Assembly (NCBI RefSeq): GCF_019049325.1 | Contig: NZ_JAGMUO010000045.1 | Location: forward strand, 33,513-95,170 | Source: Streptomyces sp. AC512_CC834 | Lineage (GTDB): Bacteria; Actinomycetota; Actinomycetes; Streptomycetales; Streptomycetaceae | DNA length: 61,658 nucleotides | Reading direction: 5' to 3' | In this document: positions 42,368 to 51,450 of the stretch, piece after piece | Layout: each line of letters starts with the position of its first letter | Numbering within the stretch: position 1 is the stretch's first letter | Notes under the pieces: generated by a model | Databases searched by the model: none | What the model saw: only the letters and a program-made list of their open reading frames with translations | Told to the model about the DNA's origin: nothing | Translations under genes and position numbers: made by a program

Positions 42368-45300
42368 GTGGACGACTATGCGGGACGGGTACTCGCCGAC
42401 CGCTACCGCCTGCCCCTGCCGCCGTCCGACGAGTACGAACTCACCGAGACCCGGGCCTTCGACACCTACAGCGGCCAGGAAGTCCTGGTCCGGCAGGTGC
42501 CGTTGCCGGAGGTCGTCGAGGCCGAGGTGCTCGACGCGGACGGTCTGCCCGACGGCTTCACGGCCCGGGACGGCGGCGCCAGGCACCCCGGCGCCCGGCA
42601 CCCGGGCAGGCGGCCGCCCTCCGCGGGCGGCAGCACCCGGCGGCCGGCCGACCCGGTGGTGCGGCGGGCCGTCGAGGCCGCGCAGGCCGCGGCCGCCGTC
42701 CCCGACCATCCGCGCCTCGACCAGGTCTTCGACGTCTTCGCCGAGGGCGGTTCGCTGTGGATCGTCAGTGAGTTGGTGGCCGCGAGGCCGCTGGCCGCTC
42801 TGCTCGCCGAACAGACACTGACGGCGTACCGGGCGGCCGAGGTGGCCTCCGACGTCCTCCTGGCGCTGCGGGTGCTGCACACGTACGGCTGGGTGCACCG
42901 CAACATCACCGCGCGCACCGTGCTCGTCTGCGACGACGGGCGGGTGATGCTGACCGGCCTGGCGGTCGGAGCCGCGGAGGAGGCGCTGTGCGGGTACGAC
43001 CCGGTGCCCGCGCCCGACGAGGACCCCGCCCCCGCTCCCGCTCCCGCCGCGGTCGATCCGAACGGAACCTTCGGTCCGGGCGGCGGCGTCGGGACCGTGA
43101 CGCGCGGCCCCGGGAGCGGGGCCCTGGGGCCCGGCGGTGCGCGGGCCGGGATCTTCGGCCCGGGCGACGCCGACCCCGAGGCCGCCCGGCGGGCCGCCAT
43201 CGAGGCGCGGAGCGTCGGCGACCTTCCGGTGCCCGGGGCGCCGGGGCCGAGCGGAGTCCCCGCCGGGATCGCGCCCGCGTCGCTCGACACCACCGGGGAC
43301 GCGCGCGCCGCCCGCGCCGGGGCGATCGCCGCGTACCGCGCGGGCGCCCGGGCCGCGGCCCGCGTCCAGGAGGCCCAGAACGGCCAGGCGGCCCTGCCGA
43401 GCGCCCGCCCCGCCCCCGACAAGACGGCGCACACCGCCGGCCCGGGCACGGGAAGCGACTCTCCGTACGGCGACGACGCCAGCCGGCCACCGCACGACCC
43501 CGGCCGGCCACCGCACGATCCTGGCCGGCCACCGCACGATCCTGGCCGTCCACGGCACGACTCCGGCCGGTCTCCGCTCGCCGGTGGCCCGGGCTCTGGG
43601 GGCAGTTCTTCGTACGGCGACGACCCCGGCCCGCCACCGCACGACCCCGGCCGGTCACCGCACGACCCCGCGTCCGGTGGGGCGAGGGCCGGCTACGGCG
43701 TCGAGGCGGGCGGAGGCGCGTACGCGGCCGGGCCCGGTGGGGGAAGTGGGCGCGGCTACGGCGTCGAGGCGGGTGGAGATGCGCAAGACGCCGGGCGTCG
43801 TACAGGAAGCGGGCGATCGGGCTTCGCCTCCGGTCCCGGGCGGTCTCCGTACGGCATCGGTGCCGAGGGCGTGTCCGGTGTCCCTGGGGCCGACGACGGC
43901 GCCGGTCACGCCTCCGCCTCCTCGTCAGGTGCTGCCCTCCCACCCGGCCAGATCGCCGACCCCTACGGCGTGGGCACGACCTCCTGGCACGGCGCCACAC
44001 CCCGTCGCACCGACGACCCGGCCTTCTCCACCCCCCGTCCACCCGGCGAACCGCGCACCGGCTCCGCTCCGGCCACCGGGCGGGCCCTGCCCGCCGCGCG
44101 GCAGGAGGACACCGCCGGACCCGCCGCCCCGCAGCAGGAGAGCGGCGCCGCGCCCGCCGCGCGCTGGGACGACCTGGTCGCCCGGGCTCCCGCGCCGCGC
44201 GGTCCGGCCACCGCGCTCGCCGCCGAGCGGGCCCGGCAGACGCGGATGGCCGTGGTCGGCCCCGTGACCGAGCGCTGGGCGCCGGAACAGGCCGGTCCGG
44301 TGCACGAGAACTGGCAGCTAGCCGCACCCATCGGCCCCGCCACCGACCTGTGGGCGCTGGGCGCGCTGCTCTTCCGCGCCGTACAGGGGCACGCACCCTA
44401 CCCGGAGGAGTCGACCGCCGAGCTGGTGCAGATCGTGTGCGCGGAGCCGCCCGCGTTCGCCGAGGAGTGCGGGCCGCTGCGGCCGGTCGTGGAGTCGCTG
44501 CTGCGTCAGGACCCCACCGAACGTATCGACTTCGAGGAGCTGCGCGGCTGGCTGCGCTCACTCGTGCGCTCCGCGCCCGAGCCGGAGGCCGGCCTGCACG
44601 TCATCTCGGCGCCTCCCGCCGAGACGGGCCGCAGCCGGCTGCCCATCGTGCGCCGCCGCGGCGAGCTGGTGCGCAGGCGGCGTGCCGGGCTGCCCGCGCA
44701 CCACGGACGGCACAAGCGCGGCAGGCCGGAGCCGGACCGCTCCCCGCGCAGCCTCGGCCGGACCCTGCTCCTGCTGATACTGCTGGCGATGGCCGGCGCG
44801 GTCGCGTACGCCATGTTCTTCATGCCGAAGAGCGACACGAACGGCACGGGCACCGCCGACCGCACCGGCGCCGCCGGCGAGGCGAGCCAGGCACCGCCCG
44901 CGAAGTCACCGGACGTCAGCAGCGAGCCCCGGCCCGAGCAGACGTCCCCGAAGCCCGACCCCGGCGCCTCCCGGACGGCGGGCGGCTCCACCGAGACCCA
45001 GTCCAACGTCGCCGACGGCTTCACCCTGCGCAAGGACGCGGAGGGCTTCCGCGTCGCCGTCGCCGAGGGCTGGAACCGCACGCCCCGCAACGGCAGCGGC
45101 CAGGTCGTCTACAGCAAGGGCGACTTCGAACTCATCGTCGTACCGGGCCGGGACCGCACGTCCGAGTTCGGCGACGACCCGATGGCCTACCAGCGCGACA
45201 GCGAACCCGAGTTGGCGTCGTACCGTGCCTCAAGTTGGGCCACCTCCAGCGGGCTGAAGACCATCGAGGTCGGCGGACGGACCATGGCCGAGGGGCAGTT

Positions 45301-45463
45301 CACCTGGACCGGCGCCAGCGGCGGCGAGCTGTACGTGCGCAACGTCGCCATCCTCATCGACGGCCGCTACCACGTGGTGCAGGTGCGCGGTCCGGAGGCG
45401 GAGCGTGACGAGGTGACCCGGCTCTACGAACAGGCCTCGGCCACCTACCAGTACACGGGCTGA
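42368..45463 (+). CDS. Transmembrane pseudokinase 2 of cluster
   Basis: A 1031-residue protein starting at GTG 42368. The kinase-like domain is interrupted. The N-lobe and hinge (about 1-210) are followed by some 430 residues of low-complexity Pro/Gly/His/Asp sequence, including RPPHDPG tandem repeats near 43490-43560. The C-lobe resumes at LAAPIGPATDLWALGALLF. The catalytic loop reads WVHRNITARTVLV (N179 where Asp belongs), and DFG is replaced by LTGLAVG, so phosphotransfer is very unlikely. One transmembrane helix (TLLLLILLAMAGAVAYAMFF) precedes an extracytoplasmic domain similar to that of kinase 1. Confidence 0.85.
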   Translation: MDDYAGRVLADRYRLPLPPSDEYELTETRAFDTYSGQEVLVRQVPLPEVVEAEVLDADGLPDGFTARDGGARHPGARHPGRRPPSAGGSTRRPADPVVRRAVEAAQAAAAVPDHPRLDQVFDVFAEGGSLWIVSELVAARPLAALLAEQTLTAYRAAEVASDVLLALRVLHTYGWVHRNITARTVLVCDDGRVMLTGLAVGAAEEALCGYDPVPAPDEDPAPAPAPAAVDPNGTFGPGGGVGTVTRGPGSGALGPGGARAGIFGPGDADPEAARRAAIEARSVGDLPVPGAPGPSGVPAGIAPASLDTTGDARAARAGAIAAYRAGARAAARVQEAQNGQAALPSARPAPDKTAHTAGPGTGSDSPYGDDASRPPHDPGRPPHDPGRPPHDPGRPRHDSGRSPLAGGPGSGGSSSYGDDPGPPPHDPGRSPHDPASGGARAGYGVEAGGGAYAAGPGGGSGRGYGVEAGGDAQDAGRRTGSGRSGFASGPGRSPYGIGAEGVSGVPGADDGAGHASASSSGAALPPGQIADPYGVGTTSWHGATPRRTDDPAFSTPRPPGEPRTGSAPATGRALPAARQEDTAGPAAPQQESGAAPAARWDDLVARAPAPRGPATALAAERARQTRMAVVGPVTERWAPEQAGPVHENWQLAAPIGPATDLWALGALLFRAVQGHAPYPEESTAELVQIVCAEPPAFAEECGPLRPVVESLLRQDPTERIDFEELRGWLRSLVRSAPEPEAGLHVISAPPAETGRSRLPIVRRRGELVRRRRAGLPAHHGRHKRGRPEPDRSPRSLGRTLLLLILLAMAGAVAYAMFFMPKSDTNGTGTADRTGAAGEASQAPPAKSPDVSSEPRPEQTSPKPDPGASRTAGGSTETQSNVADGFTLRKDAEGFRVAVAEGWNRTPRNGSGQVVYSKGDFELIVVPGRDRTSEFGDDPMAYQRDSEPELASYRASSWATSSGLKTIEVGGRTMAEGQFTWTGASGGELYVRNVAILIDGRYHVVQVRGPEAERDEVTRLYEQASATYQYTG

Positions 45464-45599
45464 ACGCAGTTCGGCCCGATGGTTGCCTGCCGTCACAGAA
45501 AGCGACAACCGTCACAGAGCGGTTTCCATACCACCCCACCCGTTCCCCGGAGGGGGGCCGGTCCCTAGTCTGACCCTGACAAGACCATTGCGGGGCAAC

Positions 45600-47450
45600 G
45601 TGAATCAGATGCAGGGCCGGCTCGTCGCGGGCCGATACCGGCTCGGGGAAGCCATCGGCAGCGGCGGCATGGGCCGGGTGTGGCGCGCACACGACGAGGT
45701 GCTGCACCGAACCGTCGCGATCAAGGAGTTGACCGCCGCGCTCTACGTCTCGGAGAGTGACCAGGCGATACTGCTGGCGCGCACCCGGGGCGAGGCGCGC
45801 GCGGCGGCGCGGATCAACCACTCGGCCGTCGTCACCGTGCACGACGTACTCGAACACGACGGCCGGCCCTGGATCGTGATGGAGCTGGTCGAGGGCCGTT
45901 CGCTGGCCGACGCGGTCAAGGAGGAGGAGCGGGTCGACCCGCGGGAGGCGGCCCGCATCGGCCTGTGGGTGCTGCGTGCGCTGTGCGCCGCGCACGCCGC
46001 CGGCGTCCTGCACCGCGACGTCAAGCCCGGCAACGTGCTGCTCGCCGACGACGGCCGCGTGCTGCTCACCGACTTCGGCATCGCGCAGATCGAGGGCGAC
46101 TCCACCATCACCCGGACCGGAGAGGTCGTCGGCTCCGTCGACTACCTCGCGCCCGAGCGCGTCCGCGGTCACGACCCCGGTTCCTCCTCCGACCTGTGGG
46201 CGCTCGGCGCGACGCTGTACACGGCGGTGGAGGGCAGGTCGCCGTTCCGCCGCACCTCGCCGCTCACCACCATGCAGGCGGTCGTCGAGGAGGAGGCCAC
46301 CGAGCCCCGGTACGCCGGTGCGCTCGGGCCCGTCATCAGCGCCCTGCTGCGCAAGGATCCGGCCGAGCGGCCCGACGCGACCGAGGCCGAGCACATGCTC
46401 GCCCAGGCGGCGGAGGGACGGCGCCCGGACGCGGCCCAGGCGTACGTGCCGACCACCCACTACTCCGGCCCGTCCCCCTCGGGCCCGCCGCGGCAGGACG
46501 ACATGGTCCAGCAGGGGCCCACGGGTCCGGCGGGCGGGACCACCGCGACGCCGTACCCGCCGGTGACAGGCCCGACGGCGGTCGGTCCCGCGGCGGTCAG
46601 CCCCGCGGCGACGGGACACACCGCTTCGGGATACGCGGAGTCCGGTCACGCGGCGGCGGGATACGCGGAGCCGGGTCACTCGGCGGCGGGTTACGGGGCG
46701 CCGGGTCACCCGGCCGCGGGCCCCATACCGGCGGGCGCCGCCGCTCCCCGGCGCCCCCGGCGGGGCCGCCTGCGCACGCTCGCCCTGGTCGTCGCCGTCG
46801 CCGCCCTCATCGGCGCGGGTACCGCCGTGATGCTGCAACAGGGCGACACAGGCGACACAGGCGACACAGGCGGCTCGTCGGCCGGCTCCGACCCCACCGA
46901 CTCCTCCCCGTCCACCTCCACCTCCAGCTCGCCCTCCGCCTCCGCCACCACCGGCAAGGGCCCCGGCGGTTCCGTTCCGGCCGACTGGGTACGCCGCGAC
47001 GACCCGCTGGGTTTCGGCCTGTACCTGCCCAAGGACTGGCAGCGGACGGACTTCGACGGCGACAGCGGTGAACTCCGGCAGATCGACTACACCCCCGACG
47101 GCGGGAAGCACGTCCTGCGCATATCCGTCGACTCCGCCCCCGACTTCAACGACCCCTACGCACACCAGCTCGACCTGGAGGTGCAGCTCCAGCGGCTGGT
47201 CGACTACCAACGCGTCACCCTGGAACGCGCCGACTACCGCGACCGCGACAGCGCCCGGTGGGTGTACACCTGGACCGCACTGGCGAAGGACACCTCCTTC
47301 CCCGGCCCGCGCCGCGCCGTGTCGCAGACGTACATGTCCCGGGACGGCGTCGAGTACGCCCTCAACATGTCGGGGCCCGCGAGCGACTGGGCGGCCACGC
47401 AACGGCGGTTCAAAGCGGTGCTGCAGAGCTGGCAGGAGAAGACCGGCTGA
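45600..47450 (+). CDS. Transmembrane Ser/Thr protein kinase 3 of cluster
   Basis: A 616-residue active-looking kinase: GSGGMGRVW, VAIKEL, HRD with D140 and DFGIAQIEGD. The linker contains GY/H repeats (SGYAESGHAAAGYAEPGH). The transmembrane helix TLALVVAVAALIGAGTAVML is followed by an extracytoplasmic domain starting FGLYLPKDWQRTD, again the conserved LPKxW type seen in kinase 1. The start may instead be ATG 45609. Confidence 0.92.
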   Translation: MNQMQGRLVAGRYRLGEAIGSGGMGRVWRAHDEVLHRTVAIKELTAALYVSESDQAILLARTRGEARAAARINHSAVVTVHDVLEHDGRPWIVMELVEGRSLADAVKEEERVDPREAARIGLWVLRALCAAHAAGVLHRDVKPGNVLLADDGRVLLTDFGIAQIEGDSTITRTGEVVGSVDYLAPERVRGHDPGSSSDLWALGATLYTAVEGRSPFRRTSPLTTMQAVVEEEATEPRYAGALGPVISALLRKDPAERPDATEAEHMLAQAAEGRRPDAAQAYVPTTHYSGPSPSGPPRQDDMVQQGPTGPAGGTTATPYPPVTGPTAVGPAAVSPAATGHTASGYAESGHAAAGYAEPGHSAAGYGAPGHPAAGPIPAGAAAPRRPRRGRLRTLALVVAVAALIGAGTAVMLQQGDTGDTGDTGGSSAGSDPTDSSPSTSTSSSPSASATTGKGPGGSVPADWVRRDDPLGFGLYLPKDWQRTDFDGDSGELRQIDYTPDGGKHVLRISVDSAPDFNDPYAHQLDLEVQLQRLVDYQRVTLERADYRDRDSARWVYTWTALAKDTSFPGPRRAVSQTYMSRDGVEYALNMSGPASDWAATQRRFKAVLQSWQEKTG

Positions 47451-47543
47451 CCTCCGTCGCGACGCCCGCCCGCACGTCGGTTGTCGGCCACCCGTGTGAC
47501 GGCGACCCGGAGCCGGTGCGTCCGGTGGGGCATGATGGGGCGC

Positions 47544-48686
47544 ATGGTGACCGAGGGGGCGGGCGGGCGTGTCATCGCGGGCCGTTACCGGCTCCATGAG
47601 CGGCTCGGCCGCGGCGGCATGGGCATCGTGTGGCGGGCCACCGACCAACTGCTCGCCCGCGAAGTGGCCGTGAAGGCGCTCCCTCTCGACGAGACCCTCT
47701 CCGCGGCCGAGGCCCGGCGCCGCCGTGAGCGCACCCTGCGTGAGGCCCGCGCGGTCGCACAGTTGCGGCATCCGCACGTCATCGTCGTGCACGACGTCGT
47801 CGAGGACGACGAACGCGCGTACATGGTCATGGAACTGGTCGACGGCGGTTCGCTCGCCGACCGCGTCCTCACTCGCGGTCCGGTCGACGCCGGCGAGGCC
47901 GCCCGCATCGGCATCGCCCTGCTCGACGCCCTGCGCACGGCCCACACCGCCGGCATCCTGCACCGGGACGTGAAGCCGTCCAACGTGCTGATCGCCGAGG
48001 ACGGCCGGGTCGTCCTCACCGACTTCGGCGTCGCCCAGGTCGCGGGCGCCACCACCCTCACCGAGAGCGGCTCCTTCGTCGGTTCCCCCGAGTACACCGC
48101 ACCGGAGCGGATGTCCGGTGCCGGAACGGGGCCGGAGTCCGACCTGTGGTCGCTCGGCGTACTGCTGTGCGCGGTCCTCAGCGGCGCGTCCCCCTTCCAC
48201 CGCGACTCGCTGGGCGGTGTCCTGCACGCCGTGGTCACCGACGAGATCCGGCCGCCCGCGCAGGCCGGGCCGCTCCTCCCGGTCGTACGGGGCCTGCTGG
48301 AGCGCGATCCGCGACGGCGGCTGGACGCGGCCTCGGCGCAGCGGATGCTGCGCGCCTTCCTCAGCACGGGCCGTACGCCCGCGACGCCTGCGTCGCCCGG
48401 GACCGGCGAGCTCCGGCGCGTGAAGCGAAGCGTGAAGCGAAGCGCGGAGCGGCGAGTGGAGCGGCACGTGAAACGCCGCGTGCTCATGGCGGTGCTGCTG
48501 GTCGTCGTGGCGGCGGGCGCGGGCATCTCGGCGGCCGCGTTGCTCGCGGACGGGGGCGGCGACGGGGGCGGTACGCCGACGCGCTCGGTGCCCGTGACGC
48601 CGACGACCGATCCCGACACGTCGGCACCGGACTCGCCCGCACAGGGCTCGTCGGAGTCCGCCGCATCGGACCTAAACAGGAGATAA
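47544..48686 (+). CDS. Transmembrane Ser/Thr protein kinase 4 of cluster, short outer part
   Basis: A 380-residue kinase with intact GRGGMGIVW, VAVKAL, HRD (D142) and DFGVAQVAG. A basic stretch (RRVKRSVKRSAERRVERHVK) precedes the transmembrane helix at about 315-335. Only some 45 Thr/Ser/Asp-rich residues follow outside, so this member has no sensor domain. Starts at 47532 or 47535 are possible. Confidence 0.9.
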   Translation: MVTEGAGGRVIAGRYRLHERLGRGGMGIVWRATDQLLAREVAVKALPLDETLSAAEARRRRERTLREARAVAQLRHPHVIVVHDVVEDDERAYMVMELVDGGSLADRVLTRGPVDAGEAARIGIALLDALRTAHTAGILHRDVKPSNVLIAEDGRVVLTDFGVAQVAGATTLTESGSFVGSPEYTAPERMSGAGTGPESDLWSLGVLLCAVLSGASPFHRDSLGGVLHAVVTDEIRPPAQAGPLLPVVRGLLERDPRRRLDAASAQRMLRAFLSTGRTPATPASPGTGELRRVKRSVKRSAERRVERHVKRRVLMAVLLVVVAAGAGISAAALLADGGGDGGGTPTRSVPVTPTTDPDTSAPDSPAQGSSESAASDLNRR

Positions 48687-48767
48687 GCGGCAACCCGCGT
48701 CACGGGTCTGTGACCGCCGCGCACCGGCGGTGGAAACGGACGCGTCCGGCGCGATATGGATGGACCC

Positions 48768-50492
48768 ATGAGCAGCAACGGGGGACCCCGCAGCGGGTCG
48801 GACGAGCCGACGAGTTTTGACCTGCAACCGCCGAACCAGCCCGTCGCCGTGCCGCATCCCGGCAACCCGTACGCGGCACCCACCCAGGTCGTACCGCCGC
48901 GGTCGCAGGGCACGTCGTCGGCCCCGGCGCCCGCCCCGGCGCCCGCCCCGGCGCCCTCCTCGCCGGAGGCCGCGCCGGACCCGGGCGCCGGGCGGCTCAT
49001 CGCCGGGCGCTACCGGCTGCTCGCCAAGCTCGGGCACGGCGGCATGGGCACGGTGTGGCGGGCGAAGGACGAGACCGTGGACCGCGAGGTCGCCGTCAAG
49101 GAGCCCCGCGTCCCCGACCACCTTCCCGAACGCGAACGGGACAACGCCTTCGAGCGGATGCGCCGCGAGGCGCGCGCCGCGGCCCGGCTCGACCACCCCG
49201 CGGTGGTCGACGTGCATGACGTGGCGGTCGTGGACGAGCAGCCGTGGATCGTGATGGAACTCGTGCGCGGGCGCTCGCTGGGCGACGCCCTCCAGGAGGG
49301 CACGCTGGGCGCGCGCGAGGCGGCCAGGATCGGCCTGGAGGTGCTCGGTGCCCTGGAGGCCGCGCACGCCGCCGGCATCCTGCACCGGGACGTGAAGCCG
49401 GACAACGTCCTGCTCGGCCGCCACGATCGGGTCGTCCTCACCGACTTCGGCATTGCCCAGATCGAGGGCGAGACCAACCTCACCGACACCGGAGGCTTCG
49501 TCGGCTCGCCCGAGTACATCGCCCCGGAGCGGGTCCTCGGCCAGCGCCCGGGCCCGGCGAGCGACCTGTGGTCGCTGGGCGTGGTGCTGTACGCGGCGAC
49601 GGAGGGCGTCTCGCCGTTCCGCCGCAGCAACACCCCCGCCACGCTCCAGTCGGTGCTCAACGCCACGCCCGCGCCGCCCGCCTCCGCGCAGGGCCCGCTG
49701 GCCGAGGCGATCACGGGCCTGCTGGACAAGGACCCGGCGCGCCGCCCCGACGCGGCCCGGGTACGTTCCCTCCTTGACGCCACCGCGAACCCGCCCGCGC
49801 CGCCGCCCACCCAGGTGGTCCGGGTCGACGGGCCCCAGGGGGCGGGCGGGGCTCCCCCGTCCCGGTGGAGCGTCCGGCTGGGCCGCAACGCCTGGATCAC
49901 CCTCGGCGCGGTGGTCGTCGCGGCGGCGGTGGCGTCGTACCTGGTGGTCGCGGATCCCTTCGCGGGGTCCCTGCCGGAGGGCTGGAAGCAGCAGAAGCTC
50001 CCCGCCAAGATCGGCATGAGCGTCGGTGTGCCGTCCGAGTTCGTGAAGGCGAAGCACCCGGAGGACTGGGACGGCACCAACGAGACCTTCGTCGACCCGA
50101 GCGGCGCGGTCACCGTCCTCGTGGACCGGGACATCAAGGCCGACGACAAGGACAACGAGATCCCGGACACCGCCGGCGCCAACGCCTGGGCGGACTGGGA
50201 GATGCTCAAGGACGGCGAGTACTCCTGGAATTTCGCCGACAAGCCCGCGCCCAAGGGTGAGCCGCGCGACACCGAGTACAAGGGCGAGAAGGCCGCCGAG
50301 AACACCATCGAGTACACGACCGCGGACACGCAGAACCCCCGCGCCCGCGAGTTCCACATCCTCTACTACCGGGCCGACAACGGCGACATGTACAAGGTGT
50401 CGATCGACTACCCCCGCAAGGGCTACTTCGCCGACGAGGGACGGGACATCGCCCGGACGGTGATCGCCAACTGGGAGGTCGACAAGCTCTGA
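48768..50492 (+). CDS. Transmembrane Ser/Thr protein kinase 5 of cluster
   Basis: A 574-residue kinase with an Ala-Pro repeat leader (APAPAPAPAPAPS), intact GHGGMGTVW, VAVKEP, HRD (D208) and DFGIAQIEGE. A transmembrane helix (WITLGAVVVAAAVASYLVV) is followed by an extracytoplasmic domain beginning SLPEGWKQQKLP, the same general type as kinases 1 and 3. The stop overlaps the start of gene 6 (TGATG). Confidence 0.92.
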   Translation: MSSNGGPRSGSDEPTSFDLQPPNQPVAVPHPGNPYAAPTQVVPPRSQGTSSAPAPAPAPAPAPSSPEAAPDPGAGRLIAGRYRLLAKLGHGGMGTVWRAKDETVDREVAVKEPRVPDHLPERERDNAFERMRREARAAARLDHPAVVDVHDVAVVDEQPWIVMELVRGRSLGDALQEGTLGAREAARIGLEVLGALEAAHAAGILHRDVKPDNVLLGRHDRVVLTDFGIAQIEGETNLTDTGGFVGSPEYIAPERVLGQRPGPASDLWSLGVVLYAATEGVSPFRRSNTPATLQSVLNATPAPPASAQGPLAEAITGLLDKDPARRPDAARVRSLLDATANPPAPPPTQVVRVDGPQGAGGAPPSRWSVRLGRNAWITLGAVVVAAAVASYLVVADPFAGSLPEGWKQQKLPAKIGMSVGVPSEFVKAKHPEDWDGTNETFVDPSGAVTVLVDRDIKADDKDNEIPDTAGANAWADWEMLKDGEYSWNFADKPAPKGEPRDTEYKGEKAAENTIEYTTADTQNPRAREFHILYYRADNGDMYKVSIDYPRKGYFADEGRDIARTVIANWEVDKL

Positions 50493-51328
50493 TGGAACTC
50501 CAGGGCCAAGGCCGGGGCCAAGGTCAGAGCCAGAGCCAGAGCCAGAGCCAGAGCCAGGGCCAGGGCCAGGGCGGCCAGGGCCGGTTGGTCGGTGAGCGCT
50601 ACCGGCTGCTGCGGCGCGTCGGTTCCGGCGCCTCGGGCACCGTCTGGCACGGTCTCGACGAGGCCGCGGACCGCGAAGTCGCCGTCAGACGGCCGCGGTT
50701 GCCCGGTGACCCCGCCGACGAGACGTACCGCAGGGCCGCCCACCGCCTCTACCGCGAGGCCCGTGCCGCCGCCCGTGTCGACCACCCCGCCGCGGTGCGC
50801 ATCCACGACGTGGTCGTGGAGGAGGCCGGGCCCGACGGACTGCCCTGGATCGTCATGGAGTGGGTCCCCGGCGAGTCCCTGCACGAGATGCTCCTGCGCG
50901 GGCCGCTGGAGGCGCCCGAGGCCGCCCGCATCGGCCTCGCCGTCCTCGGAGCCCTGCGGGCCGCGCACGCCGTAGGCATCGTGCACCGCGCGGTCCGGCC
51001 CGCCAACGTGCTGCTCGGCGCGCACGGCCGCGTCGTCCTCACCGACCTCGGCACCGCCCACGTGCCGGGCGAGGGACCCCGCCGGGGTGCGGGGCCCGCG
51101 GCCGACCTGCGGTCCCTGGGCGTCCTGCTGCACACCGCCGTCGGGGACGGGACACCGGCCGGGCCGCTGGGCCCGCTGATCGAACGGCTGCGAGTGCCGG
51201 ACGCCGGATCGCGGCCGGACGCGGAGGAGGCCGCCGCGTACCTGGGGGCGGTGGCGGGCGATGTTCCGGCGGCCTCTCCCGGGAGAAAAGAAGTGATCAG
51301 GTCCATCGGGTCCCTCCCTTCCGTGTAA
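50492..51328 (+). CDS. Soluble pseudokinase 6 of cluster
   Basis: A 278-residue protein translationally coupled to kinase 5. After a Gln/Ser/Gly hexamer-repeat leader (QSQSQSQSQSQGQGQ) it has a kinase fold with GSGASGTVW, but the ATP-binding Lys is R66 (VAVRRPR), HRD is HRA (A167), and DFG is DLG. The C-lobe is short and there is no transmembrane helix. It probably regulates or scaffolds the overlapping kinase 5 rather than phosphorylating. Confidence 0.88.
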   Translation: MELQGQGRGQGQSQSQSQSQSQGQGQGGQGRLVGERYRLLRRVGSGASGTVWHGLDEAADREVAVRRPRLPGDPADETYRRAAHRLYREARAAARVDHPAAVRIHDVVVEEAGPDGLPWIVMEWVPGESLHEMLLRGPLEAPEAARIGLAVLGALRAAHAVGIVHRAVRPANVLLGAHGRVVLTDLGTAHVPGEGPRRGAGPAADLRSLGVLLHTAVGDGTPAGPLGPLIERLRVPDAGSRPDAEEAAAYLGAVAGDVPAASPGRKEVIRSIGSLPSV

Positions 51329-51450
51329 CGCCCTGATCAGCCGGTTTGTTGCCAGCGATCACTGGCGTCGTGTGAGCACTCGGTGAATCACGGTGAATCC
51401 CCATTACCGACGGGTACACAAAGCCCTCGCGGCGTCATACCCTGCGGCTC

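Noticed and set aside
43480..43680. Regular repeats in pseudokinase 2 considered as a CRISPR array
   Set aside because: Units are short, contiguous and in-frame (RPPHDPG), with no unique spacers and no cas genes nearby.
39992..51328. PknB-type kinases with PASTA domains
   Set aside because: No PASTA repeats are visible in any outer domain; those domains are single LPxGW-type units or absent.
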